From the NCBI GenBank assembly GCA_964058845.1, contig CAXKVR010000738.1, positions 1 through 23,522 of the forward strand: a DNA stretch of 23,522 bases, written 5' to 3'. The first letter of the stretch is position 1. Each line of letters starts with the position of its first letter. A program made the translations under genes and the position numbers. This document shows, piece by piece, positions 1 through 9,383 of this stretch. A model generated the notes under the pieces. It had not been told where the DNA came from, did not search any database, and worked only from the letters and a program-made list of their open reading frames with translations. Source of the stretch: Carex sylvatica. Its lineage: Eukaryota; Streptophyta; Magnoliopsida; Poales; Cyperaceae.

Positions 1-1217
1 GATGATGAGATGAATCCAATTGCATATATCATTTATTGCTCTTACGTGCACATTTTATATATTTACATATTATTTTAATCATGAAGAGGGTTTAAATATT
101 TTTATTTTTTCTGTTTCCTTCTACTTTTTAATTTTTTAATAATAGAATTTTTAAAACTTATACGTCAAATAAAAGATTAAATATAATATATATTATTTTC
201 ACTATATGTAAATATAAAATTTATTAGTTTTCAGTTGTTTTTATATAAATCAATATATTGAAAAATTAACATTCAGAATTTATCTATTTTAACTTTTTTT
301 ACAAATTCTTGATATCGATTAAAACAAATGTAGTCATCTTTTGTATGTGTACAGAGAAAATAATATATATATAATCTATTGATATATGAGTTTAGAATTT
401 TAAGTTAATAATGTTTAAAAAATGTAGGCATGATGAAGGCACAAAAAATAGAGGTATTTGAACCCTCCTCTTTAATTATCTATACTTGTTGATATTTTTT
501 TTTTATATTGTACGTTATTCGACCAAATTTTTAACTTCAATTTTGTTTTGATCGTTTAGAAAAAAAAATGATAAAAGTTTTCTATATTAAGTATAAATAT
601 TTGTAAATTTAATTATAAATATAATTGTATGTTAAGTATAAATACTTTCATATGCATAATATGAAGTGAAAGCTTAATTTATCTCTAACTAATAATGTAT
701 TTATTTCTAATATTTTCAACTTTATATGCATTTTTTTCTTCTAAATTAATACGTTCATAGATATATTTAAAGGTATAATAATAGTTTTTTTATCTCCTAA
801 ATATCTTATATTTTACTTAAATATTGAATATCACTAAAATATTAAATGTCAAGTGTCAGACAATATTTTCATAATACACAAGTGCTAGTTTGTTTTCGAA
901 AACATTATGCAACTTCATACGTTAAGACAACTAACATTTAATACTTAAACAAAAATCATAAAATTTTATGAGTAGAAGGACGTAAATGCATATATCAAAA
1001 ATATTTATGACACGTCAAATATGTTTGTGAACGCCTTCGTTCATAATTATAAACATAAAATTATCAAACATTTGATAACGAAGATAATGGCATAATGACA
1101 TAGTTAATTTAGAAAACCGAAATAGATACCAAAAAAATATTTAAAATTAGCTGCGCCAAGTAAATTTATGATAGTGAATAGTTGCAAAAAAAACAATGTA
1201 TAATGATTTGAGTAAAT
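1..1217. other. AT-rich intergenic DNA, no gene seen
   Basis: Very AT-rich DNA with stop codons in all frames; I see no coding, RNA or clear transposon signature. Around 455-475 lies a short stretch (TTGAACCCTCCTCTT) that resembles the right edge of the foldback element ending near 2010 (TTAAACCCTCCTCTT). It may be a fragment of the same family, but this is weak. Confidence 0.5.
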
Positions 1218-1629
1218 TTGTTAGTTGCTTTTGCTTCAGGAATCGGATATATTAGAGCGAGTAGTATATTAGAAGTTAACTGTAGGACCGACCATACGAG
1301 GAAGATTTCAAGTGGACTTGGTTTACTTTATCTATATTTACGATATGAAAACGTGGTTTTGCTTACTTGGCATCTCCCCATTGGAGCTAGAGGACCCACG
1401 GACTGTCCTTGTATAATTCATTCATGGCTTTGACTTGATTAACATAACTTTTTTTTTTTTGTCAAATAACTTGATTAAGATATTATGTGTCATTCTAGAT
1501 GATAAAATCGTGTCGCTGATTTCGTATATACTTGTCGTCAAATTATTGAAGCACTATATCACTGAATTCTGGTATTGTTTGAAAAATTTACAAATAATTA
1601 TAAAATAGTATTAAGTAAAATAGGAGATA
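1218..1629. other. Unexplained interval, GC-richer at 1218-1440
   Basis: The first 220 bases are less AT-rich than the surroundings and are open in one plus frame for 71 codons. That peptide has no family motif that I recognise and no intron or promoter context, so I do not call a gene. It could be a fragment of an old exon, a promoter remnant or chance. The rest of the interval is plain AT-rich sequence. Confidence 0.3.
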
Positions 1630-2010
1630 AATTGTAGGGTTCAAATGTCTCCTATTTTCATATGCTTTTTCTTCATTTTTAAAATCCAAACCGTCGATCT
1701 GAAGTTCCGAACCAATCAACATGATATCCATATTAAAATGTGTAAGGAGCAAAAAAAAAAAAATTACATATATTTTTGTAAAATTGTACTATTGTTTTAA
1801 ATGGATATAAAATAATTATTTTATCATTTGGAAACTGTTGTTTCGTACCTATAAAAATAGTAAAATATTTTCAAAAAAATATAGAATTTGATGTCCAAGA
1901 CCATTTTAATTGGTTCGGATAGACTATTTGAACTTTGTAAATAAAATAAAGCATACAAAATACAATAAAATATAAAAGATATGAGACATTTCACATTTAA
2001 ACCCTCCTCT
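1630..2010. mobile_element. Degenerate foldback (MITE-like) element
   Basis: The two flanks of this interval are inverted copies of one another. GGGTTCAAATGT near 1637 pairs with the complement of ACATTTAAACCC near 1993-2004. TTCCGAACCAAT near 1704 pairs with the complement of ATTGGTTCGGAT near 1909-1920, in the same order and at similar spacing. Arms are roughly 110 bp with many mismatches. There is no coding capacity. I could not fix the target duplication, so the boundaries and superfamily are open. Confidence 0.45.
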
Positions 2011-2219
2011 TATTTAAGTTGGAATTAAAATTGTATTATTTTTGCACAGTTTCGAATAATGAAATGTTGTTTAGTAAATATATTTTTGAATAGTAGATCG
2101 ATTAAAAGCATACAAATAAGAAGAATAATAACACCAATAAGAATTGTAAATAAGAATAATGGAGTGAAACTACAATAATGTGCATAGCGCATACTAGTCA
2201 GTAATATAGACCAATAATT

Positions 2220-2490
2220 TCATTTTTGAAGTTTAAATAGTAGATGATTTTTATATGCAAATATACTTGTAGATCAAATTTTATATTTTTATAGATTATT
2301 TTTACTATTATTTTAAATAGGTAGAAAATCACTTGATCTAAAGATTCTAAATCATTCAAAAGTAATAATTTTCTACCATAGTAAAATATTTCTAAAAAAT
2401 ATATATATATTTTATTTTTTTACAAATTATAAAACTGTTAGTACAAATTTTAATGCTGATCAAACGGTTCTTAACATAAACCAAATTTTA
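2220..2490. mobile_element. AT-rich foldback element related to the 1630-2010 element
   Basis: A central inverted repeat pairs AGGTAGAAAAT near 2320 with ATTTTCTACC near 2368-2377. Outer sequence (TTTTTACTATT on the left, AGTAAAATATTT on the right) extends the fold. The right arm shares a block of the form AGTAAAATATTTYYAAAAAA with the neighbouring element at 1858-1880, which suggests one family. Ends and target duplication are unclear. Confidence 0.35.
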
Positions 2491-2556
2491 TTCGATACCC
2501 ATCAAACCGTCCATCCCAGTTGCGCTAAGCCTGTAAAAAGTAAAAGGGCTATCATA

Positions 2557-2695
2557 AGCCCATGTAGAATATGATTTCTGAAAACCTGCCATTCTAAGCT
2601 GAGTGACAGTAACAAAAGCCCATGTAAGATTTCCTGTACTGGAAATCCGTTTGAGATAAACAAAACTCGGCCCACTAATAGAAGGCCATGGCCCA
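2557..2695 (-). promoter_or_regulatory. Cluster of four TGGGCY (site II-like) boxes
   Basis: AGCCCA occurs at 2557-2562 and 2617-2622, and GGCCCA at 2669-2674 and 2690-2695. Read on the minus strand these are TGGGCT or TGGGCC, the site II element bound by TCP factors in promoters of plant growth genes. The first two lie in a partly duplicated context (AAGCCCATGTA) 60 bp apart. No gene is recognisable on either side, so a promoter role is inference. A decayed promoter or chance are both possible. Confidence 0.25.
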
Positions 2696-2699
2696 TTAA

Positions 2700-3465
2700 G
2701 ACCCTCTGTTTAGATTGTCCCGAGTCCCGACTAATACCACAACATTAATTGTTATATATTTGTGAAATTCCTGCACTGATCTTTCTGGCTTTCTGCAATT
2801 CAATTTCATCGGAAAGAGTGACTTAAAATGCTTGCAATAATTTTGTTTCTATATTTCTCTGTCAAATTTAATCCGTTTTTATTCCAATAACGGGGTTATA
2901 AATTTGAGGCAGTGTCTTAATCACGTGTACAAAAGAACTGCCAAATCACTGCACAATTATCCATAAAAATGGAATGCTAAATTAATTAGGTTTGCACAAC
3001 TAAGCTTCTCTTTAACTTTCTGGTTGCGAAAAACAATTTTATATGCCAAAAAAATTTGGACTTGTTAGTAGTTGCAATATTATTAATATGAGAGTTGAAG
3101 TATTTGAGGTTTTGAGACGACTCTGTTTTTGCTATCCTTATTCTTCCTACCATCTCTTCCTAACCACCACCAAATAGATTTTTGTTTGTTTACTTTTTCA
3201 TTTTCTGACATGAGATCTAAATTTTGGTACGTATTCAGATTTCAAATTTGATTAGAAATATATACCTGGTAGAGTGGTAGATAACTAAATTGGAAGACTT
3301 AACACTCTTCTTTACAAAAAAAAAGGAAATTATGATAGTATCAAAGGTAAGCATATATTGTTCACCAAATTAAATGGTGTCCAACTCGAATGATGATGGA
3401 GAATTGTCAAAACATATTTATGTATTTTTATAATGGGAATTACATCAATTCATTTATATGAAAAT
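2700..3465. other. Intergenic DNA, no gene seen
   Basis: AT-rich sequence with no long reading frame, no convincing RNA gene and no clear inverted or tandem structure. Confidence 0.5.
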
Positions 3466-3775
3466 TGTAGGATTTTTTTTAAATAGAAATGTTTTTAAAC
3501 TTTTTAACAAAATAAGCACTATTTGTGTTAAAATTATAGAAAAAGATTTCACCGATCTTAGGAATCGGTGGAGGCAAAAAAAAAAAATTTCTCCACGAAG
3601 GATCGGTGGAGCCATTTTCAGACCATCAATAGTGATAAATGTGGAGTTTTTTACGTCACCGATTCTAGAAATTGGTAAAAAAAAATAGTTTTTTACGAGT
3701 TTTTTTTTTATAGTTTAAGTACTTGTTATGTTAAATTTTTAAAAAACAGTTCTATTTAAAAAAAATTCTAATTAT
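3466..3775. mobile_element. Foldback (MITE-like) element with ACCGAT/ATCGGT motifs
   Basis: The left flank near 3470 (a T-run followed by AAATAGAAATGTTTTTAAA) and the complement of the right flank near 3730-3770 (T-run, AAATAGAACTGTTTTTTAAA) match over about 50 bp. Further in, CACCGATCTTAGGAATCGGTG at 3551-3571 is itself a hairpin of 7-bp arms, and it pairs with a second such unit near 3656-3675. No coding capacity. Subterminal ATCGGTG hairpins occur in several plant DNA transposon families, but I see no CACTA end. Superfamily is unassigned. Confidence 0.45.
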
Positions 3776-4130
3776 ATTACATGTTCATAAACTTAGTTAA
3801 TTAAATTGCTATTGAAATATTGAATGTCATGCGAGAGATGAGATGCATTGAATGCATAAATTGGGACCCAATAATTGTGATTAGATAATGGGATCAACGG
3901 TACTTTACTTCCGTTCATGATCTTAGACCATATTTCTAAAAGAATGAATCAGAATGTCCTCCAACCCATGATTTCAAAAAGAAAGAATGATGCACAAAAT
4001 CATTTACAGGTGAAAGAAGGTCCGCAATGATGAAATAAAATTAGTAGGTTAAAGGATATTCAGACAGCATATGTGTACAGACTGTACAGTCAACAAAAGA
4101 GTCAACTTCATGTTTCTAGAAGTCTCTACT
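3776..4130. other. Intergenic DNA, no gene seen
   Basis: No coding frame or structured repeat is recognised in this stretch before the copia target duplication. Confidence 0.5.
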
Positions 4131-4135
4131 TATTT
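4131..4135. repeat. Target-site duplication of the copia element, left copy
   Basis: TATTT directly precedes the left LTR. The same five bases follow the right LTR at 11088-11092. A 5-bp duplication is the normal result of copia integration. Confidence 0.9.
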
Positions 4136-4358
4136 TGTTATTTTTTGAGATATAAAAGCTGAAGAGACAGTATGTTTTTTTTATTGAAAAAATTATTTAT
4201 TTTTTTGTTACACAGTGTCTATATATATTTTACAGGGTCAATATGACCGTTGGAGACTTCTCCATTTTCTGCTACAGTAACTATCTAAACTATTCTATAT
4301 ATTTTACATATAAATCCTTGACTTATAATAAATTATTTCTAAGATCATTTATTCAACA
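4136..4358 (-). repeat. 3' LTR of the copia element
   Basis: 223 bp, TGTTAT...TTCAACA, matching the right LTR end to end. In the direction of the element this is the downstream LTR. The short purine tract complementary to CCCTTC at 4359-4364 directly upstream of it is the likely polypurine primer. Confidence 0.93.
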
Positions 4359-4860
4359 CCCTTCAAGCTAGAATTATAAATATTGAATAATTCTAGCTTG
4401 CTTGTGATTTCTTCAAATGGTTTTGGATATAATTCTTTTGTAAAAACATCTGCTAGTTGATCTTCACTTAGAACAAATGGCGTTTCTATTTTTTTGGATT
4501 TGACATTCTCTCAAATAAAGTGACAATCAACTTCTATGTGTTTGGTTTGTTTGTGAAATACGGGATTTAGAGCAATGTGACGTGCGGAATTGTTGTCACA
4601 ATACATTTTCATGGGTTGATCGACGTTGATTCCCATGTCTTTGAGCAATTGCTTGAGCCATATCAATTCACTTGCAGTTGATGTCAGGGCTCGATATTCA
4701 TCTTCCGCGCTTGATCATGCCACGATATATTTTTTTTTTTTTTTCATGTGACTAAGTTTCCGCCTACAAATATACAAAAGCCGGTGGTGGATTTTCTATC
4801 AAAGCTACCGGCCCAATCTGCATCGGAATAGCCACATATTGCATTAGAATTATTATTCTT
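4359..4860 (-). pseudogene. Copia RNase H domain remnant
   Basis: Read on the minus strand the stretch gives the copia RNase H in order. The first acid motif YSDADWAG lies near 4835, followed by DRKSTTGFCIF, the SAEDEYRAL motif near 4710, CDNNSARHIA near 4600, and HKQTKHIEVDCHFI near 4540. The conserved acids of the RNase H active site are therefore still visible. RNase H degrades the RNA strand of the RNA-DNA hybrid during reverse transcription inside the particle. The domain is broken: a TGA follows CHFI where the family has arginine, a frameshift lies just before the C-terminus near 4440, and a run of A/T around 4730-4745 disrupts the WK-rich segment. Confidence 0.88.
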
Positions 4861-5009
4861 CATTCATATTCCCTTTCTGAAATTTCCTTTTAAATATCTC
4901 AAAATTCTATTTATGGCTTCTAAATGTGATGTTCTTGGTGAATGCATAAATTTACTAACTTGGCTTAAGAAAAAAGAAATATTCGGACAGGTTACCGTGA
5001 GATAAATTA

Positions 5010-5900
5010 GTTTTTCTACAAGTCTTTGAAATTTGTTTATATTTTCTAAGGGCTCTTCATCCTTGGTATTTAACTTATATTTATTATCTATTGGTGTAGG
5101 CCGGTTTACAGCCTAGTTTACTGGTTTCTTTTAATAAATCCAAGGTATATTTCCTTTGTAAAATTAATAAACCTTTGTTTGAAAAAGCTACTTCTATTCC
5201 TAGAAAATATTTTAAATATCCTAAATCTTTAATGTCAAAATTTTCTTTTAATTGGAGTTTGATTTTTCTAATTGCTTCTAAATTATTTTCGGTAATTATT
5301 AAATCATCTACGTATACTAAGACAAGGGTTATAGTATTTCCTTCACTTTTGGTAAACAATGAGTGATCGGCATTGCTAATTTTAAAATTGCAAGAGATTA
5401 AATATTGAGATAGTTTGCCATACCATGCTCTTGGAGATTGCATAAGTCCATAAATTAATTTTTTTAACCTACAAACAAGATTAGCATTTTTTCTTTTACA
5501 TGACCCGGTGGAAGAGTCATATAAACTTCTTCCTCAAGTGTTCCTTGAAGAAATGCATTTTTTACATCCATTTGGTATAAATTTCACCCATTGTTTACAG
5601 TAATAGTAAATAACACCCTAACGGTATTCATTTTTGCAACCGGTGCAAAAGTTTCATTGTAATCTATGACATATGTTTGTGTAAACCCTTTGGCCAGTAA
5701 CCTTGTCTTATACCGTTCTATGGTACCATCACAATTATATTTAATTTTGTAAACCCATTTGCATGCAACGAGTTTTTTATATTTTGATAATAGAACAATT
5801 ACCCATATTTCATTTTTTTTTTCTAGAGCTTTTAGCTCTTCTTTCATTGCTTTATTCCAAGACGGTTTTTGAATGGCCTCTTGGTAATTTTTTGGTTATA
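5010..5900 (-). pseudogene. Copia reverse transcriptase remnant
   Basis: The minus strand carries the copia RT blocks in order: CKWVYKIKYN near 5760, RYKTRLLAKGFTQ near 5700, YNETFAPVAK near 5650, the catalytic [19 protein letters not shown] near 5520-5570, the LPPG segment, and the catalytic YVDDLIITE near 5300-5320. RT copies element RNA to DNA in the cytoplasmic particle. The catalytic aspartates remain, but the reading frame shifts near 5580, 5470 and 5080, so no complete RT can be made. The plus-strand open stretch over 5175-5366 is only the complement of this domain. Confidence 0.92.
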
Positions 5901-6178
5901 TATTTTTTTCTATGATGGTAAGGAAAGCTTGGTATGAAGGCAAAAAAATTTCATATGAAACAAAATTTTGTATAAGATATTGGACAGTATAAGTAACACA
6001 GTCTCTAAATCTAGTTGATGGTTGTGACACCCTAGTTGTTTGTCTAAGCCCCGAATTATTCTCTACTTCGGCCTCATTTATGTCGTTATTATCATCATAA
6101 ATTTCTTATTCAACATCACTTGTTTCATTTTCTTCTAAATTATTTTGTGAAATATAGGGTGTTACAGAATCTATTCTC
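5901..6178 (-). pseudogene. Linker between integrase and RT, decayed
   Basis: In an intact copia polyprotein this interval is the poorly conserved integrase C-terminal tail leading to RT. Here stops occur in every minus frame and no conserved block is visible. It is assigned by position only. Confidence 0.6.
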
Positions 6179-7067
6179 TCAATTTGGATTTAATTGGACT
6201 CTTGAATCTCTCATATTTTTTTTGAAATATGGCTCATTTTCAAAAAATACAATATTTTCAGAAATAAATAACTTTTTATTAATAGGATCATAACACTTGT
6301 ACCCTTTTTTGAATGGTGAATACTCTAAGAAAATAGTTTTTGTTGATACAAAATCTAACTTATTTTTTCTTTTAATATGTACAAAACTTGGACATCCAAA
6401 TATTTTTAAATGATCAAAAGTAATTTTTTGTTGATAAAGGATCTTTAATGAAATTTTATTTTCCAACTTTGAACTTGGTAATCTATTAATTAGATGTGTA
6501 ACGCAAAGTATGACATCCAACCAATATATTTTAGGGACATTACTTTGAAACATTAATGTTCTTGTCATTTCTAGCAAATGTCTATTTTTTCGTTTTGACA
6601 CTCCGTTTTGCTCGGGTGTGTTAACGTAAGTGGTTTGGTGTATAATTCATTTTTTTCTCAAAAAATGTGTCAAATTTTTTGTTTACATATTTCGTTCCGT
6701 TATCCGATCTAAATATTTTTACCTTAGCATTAAATTGATTTTCTATGAAATAAAAAATACTTTGAAGCTACTAAATACGTCACTTTTTTTATTTGAGTAA
6801 ATATAACCAAGTGGTTCTTAAAAAATCATCAATAAAAATAACAAAGTACTTAAATCCAATGTATGATTCAATTGGGGCCGGTCCCCATACATCCGAATTA
6901 ATTAAATCAAACATAGCTTTACTTTTACTATTGGAATGAGAAAAAGGAAGTTTGGTTTGTTTTGCCAATTTACAAATTTCACAATTGGCATAATTTAAAT
7001 TTTTACAATCCAAAATATAATTTAAAATCTTGTTGGAGGGATGTTCAAATCTTCTATGCCAAAGTCC
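6179..7067 (-). pseudogene. Copia integrase remnant (5' and 3' parts of the DDE core)
   Basis: Minus strand. LWHRRFEHPSNKIL (GAG-pre-integrase zinc finger) begins at the junction with the solo LTR and is followed by CEICKLAKQTKLPF. The first catalytic aspartate is in INSDVWGPAP near 6890, the second in RSDNGTKYVN near 6700, and the glutamate in NTPEQNG near 6615. Downstream are YWLDVILCVTHLINRLPS and FGCPSFVHIK. So all three DDE residues are still readable. Integrase joins element DNA to the host chromosome. At least two frameshifts (near 6785 and 6640) break the core, and the solo LTR separates it from the protease side. Confidence 0.92.
7063..7067. repeat. Target-site duplication of the solo LTR, left copy
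   Basis: AGTCC here and at 8686-8690 flank the inserted LTR. Joining across one copy restores continuity into the conserved LWHRR integrase block, which supports the boundary. Confidence 0.8.
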
Positions 7068-7421
7068 TGTTGGTTGTAGCAATAATCTTTTTCGTCTATT
7101 TGACTAATTTGCAAAAACATACAATTATTAAATTTTACGATTTCTTTTAGTTTCGAAGAATATGTAGGTTCAAGTAAAATGGAATAGCAAAAGGGAATAC
7201 TTTGACTGAAGAAATCATGAAGACATCTATCAAGAATTCGAATTGTAAAATCAAAGCTTGGTAAAGTAAGTCTGAGGTTGTTTAAACAGGGATAAAACGT
7301 TGGTAACATTTTATAAAACATTGTAACATTTTAGACAAATAAGAATCACTGAAAAATGATTGATCAAACTCAGAAAACAAGATAAAACGTTGTAACGTTT
7401 TATGAAACGTTATAACGTTTT

Positions 7422-7810
7422 AGAGAAGTTCAGAACTGCTCAATACAGCTGTCTACATTCTCCCTTAAACGTTGCAACATTTTATAAACCGTTGTAACGT
7501 TTTAGAGAAGTTCAGAACTGCTCAATACAGCTGTCTATATTCTCCCTTAAACGTTGCAACGATTTACAAACGTTGTAACGTTTTAGAGAAGTTCAGAACT
7601 GCTCAATACAGCTGTCTACATTCTCCCTTAAACGTTACAACGTTTTATAAACCGTTGTAACGTTTTAGAGAAGTTCAGAACTGCTCAATATAGCTGTCTA
7701 TATTCTCCCTTAAATGTTGCAACGATTTACAAACGTTGTAACGTTTTAGAGAAGTTCAGAACTGCTCAATACAGTTGTTTATTCTTCCTTAAACGTTGTA
7801 ACGTTTAAAG
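7422..7810 (+). repeat. Five tandem 81-82 bp units within the solo LTR U3
   Basis: Units begin with AGAGAAGTTCAGAACTGCTC at 7422, 7504, 7585, 7667 and 7748, the last one partial and diverged. Each ends in one or two AACGTT-type palindromes. Units 1 and 3 share GTCTACATTC and a TTTATAAACCGTTG end, while units 2 and 4 share GTCTATATTC and GATTTACAAACGTTG. The array therefore grew as a dimer of about 163 bp. Confidence 0.88.
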
Positions 7811-8158
7811 CATGTCAGAGCTAAAAGCACAGCTGTACCAGAATTCAAAATGAAACGTTGTAACGTTTCTTATAAACGTAGTAACGATTTAATTAATTCT
7901 GAGCTTTAGAAATTCCTGTTTTTGATCAAGTTTGAGTCAGTGCAAAACGTTACATAATGTTTTATAAATCGTTGCTAACGTTTTGATCAGTTAGCTGAGC
8001 TGTCAGAAAATTAAAACCCTAAATTTGAAATCGAGCTAAAATTTGCTCAAACATTGGTAACGTTTTATAAAACGTTGGTAACATTTTAACTAAATTTGTA
8101 ACGTTTTATAAAACGTTGGTAACGTTTTAATTAAATTTGCTCATTCTGGAGCTGTTTC

Positions 8159-8167
8159 TATAAATAG
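8159..8167 (+). promoter_or_regulatory. TATA box of the solo LTR
   Basis: TATAAATAG lies directly downstream of the palindrome array and upstream of the leader-like part of the LTR. Transcription would start about 30 bp further on and run antisense to the host copia genes. Confidence 0.65.
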
Positions 8168-8690
8168 GGCTTTGGGCTTTCTTCCCAAAGTAATCAAAGC
8201 CGCCCCCAAACTTCTAAAATACAATTTTCTGAGAGATCTAGTTACTCCATTGTTGTAAGAGCTTAAAACTTCAAAATCCCTCAAACAACCTCAAACCCAC
8301 TTCACTAATCTCAAGTTAGATTAGATTAGAGTGATCTATTGAGTGTTTCTCTTGAGTAGCTTAAACTAAGAGACCTTGTTCTCATCTCTAGGAGGCCGTG
8401 TGACTTCCCTTGGTTGTAAGGGCTCGCCGGATCTCTTTCTTAGTTGGCCGATTGACTTCCCGCTTAGATTGTAAGGGCTCAACGGTTCAAAAGTTGTAAT
8501 CCTTTCGTATTGGGTAATAGAAAGGAGCACCTAGAAGAGGTTGCTAAGCCCTGGAGACGTAGGCCTTTGTTTTGCCGAACTTCGTTATCATCTCGCGTGT
8601 CAAATTTCTCTAAACTCTTTTATTTACTTTCAATTGCAATTATTTTCTGTTTTTAAGAGAAATTAGTCGTGCTATAACTTCAACAAGTCC

Positions 8691-9155
8691 GATATCAACA
8701 GATTTAGCGGAAGCACAAAAATAATTTTTTGGATTCAAAAAGTAGTGTCCATTTTCAAGAAATCATTCACCAATCTTCGTTCCGATTTTTCGGTCCTGAA
8801 ATACAATATTTTTACAAGAAAAAATCACGTCGCAATTTAATTATTGTGTTAATTTTTGAACCGAAAGCAAGTTTATAGAAAATGTATCTAGGTATAGCAC
8901 ATTAAATAATTTTTTGTTACAAAATATAGTTTCACCTATACATTTATTTTAGCCTTCATACCGTTTGCTACCAAGACAAATTGGTCATTTTTGATCATAC
9001 CTAAAATTTTTAGAAGTGCTTGATTGCCAAATATATGGTCTGTAGCACCACTATCAATAATTATTTTATCTAATAAATTTAAATTCTTTGAGTATGAAGA
9101 GATACCAGAGAATTTGGACTGATTTTGTTGAGTCAACAGCACATACATCTATTGA
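8691..9155 (-). pseudogene. Copia protease and start of GAG-pre-integrase, broken
   Basis: The minus strand shows the aspartic protease signature IIDSGATDHIF near 9030-9060, where DSGA is the active-site loop, followed by FVLVANGMKAKINV. The protease cleaves the gag-pol polyprotein during particle maturation. Beyond 8935 the copia sequence is still recognisable for about 190 bases (LVNDFLKMD and similar) but several stops interrupt it. The solo LTR then splits it from the rest of integrase at 8690. Confidence 0.88.
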
Positions 9156-9383
9156 ATTAGTGACTGCAATTGATCCACTGCCTCTGCTGACCCGTTTCGG
9201 CCTCTCCTGACCCGCCAGCAAACAACCAATTTGCTCCTGATCCGTTAGCAGCATAAGGCCCATTTAAACCAGCGGACCCGTTAACTCCTCCAAGCAGACC
9301 CGATTCCAAAAGTTGGATTTTTGGTTCTGCGTAGCACCCACGCATAGAGACCCCTTCGCCTTTTTCTTTTCCTCTGTTCCGAC
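9156..9383 (-). pseudogene. C-terminal gag/linker part of the copia polyprotein
   Basis: Between protease and the hAT-like insertion the minus strand reads a glycine- and asparagine-rich stretch (GLLGGVNGSAGLNGPYAANG) typical of the low-complexity gag tail that precedes the protease in copia. It is GC-richer than the rest of the element. The frame is open for about 70 codons but joins neither side cleanly. Confidence 0.55.
9376..9383. repeat. Target-site duplication of the hAT-like element, left copy
   Basis: GTTCCGAC here and at 9713-9720, eight bases, as expected for hAT insertion. A ninth matching T follows each copy; it is better read as the first T of the element on the left. Confidence 0.82.

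Larger units (their letters stand above)
7068..8685 (+). mobile_element. Solo LTR of a second retrotransposon, inserted in the copia integrase region
   Basis: 1618 bp, beginning TGTTGG and ending TTCAACA (TGTTG/CAACA end repeats) and flanked by AGTCC on both sides. In plus orientation it has a long U3 with an array of AACGTT palindromes (about 7290-8140), a TATA box at 8159-8167, and a transcribed-type leader (8190-8685). That leader contains GGAGACGTAGGCC and GCCGAACTTCG, of a kind seen in the R-U5 region of plant copia LTRs. No internal region or second LTR is present, so unequal recombination between two LTRs probably removed the rest. The open stretches inside it on both strands are not genes. 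The parent family is not identified. Confidence 0.82.

Noticed and set aside
2502..2696. 64-codon minus-strand frame rich in leucine
   Set aside because: No signal for a gene. The composition follows from the TGGGCY-rich DNA, and there is no similarity that I recognise.
2780..2900. Possible box C/D small nucleolar RNA downstream of the TGGGCY cluster
   Set aside because: I found CTGA-like but no convincing box C with paired termini, so there is nothing to support it.
7022..7321. A 99-codon minus-strand frame running into the GAG-pre-integrase area, at first read as copia coding sequence
   Set aside because: It lies almost wholly inside the solo LTR (7068-8685). Joining the copia sequence across the AGTCC duplication gives direct continuity into the LWHRR block without it.
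7422..7810. Evenly spaced repeats resembling a CRISPR array
   Set aside because: Whole 81-82 bp units are repeated without unique spacers, in a plant LTR. It is a tandem repeat.
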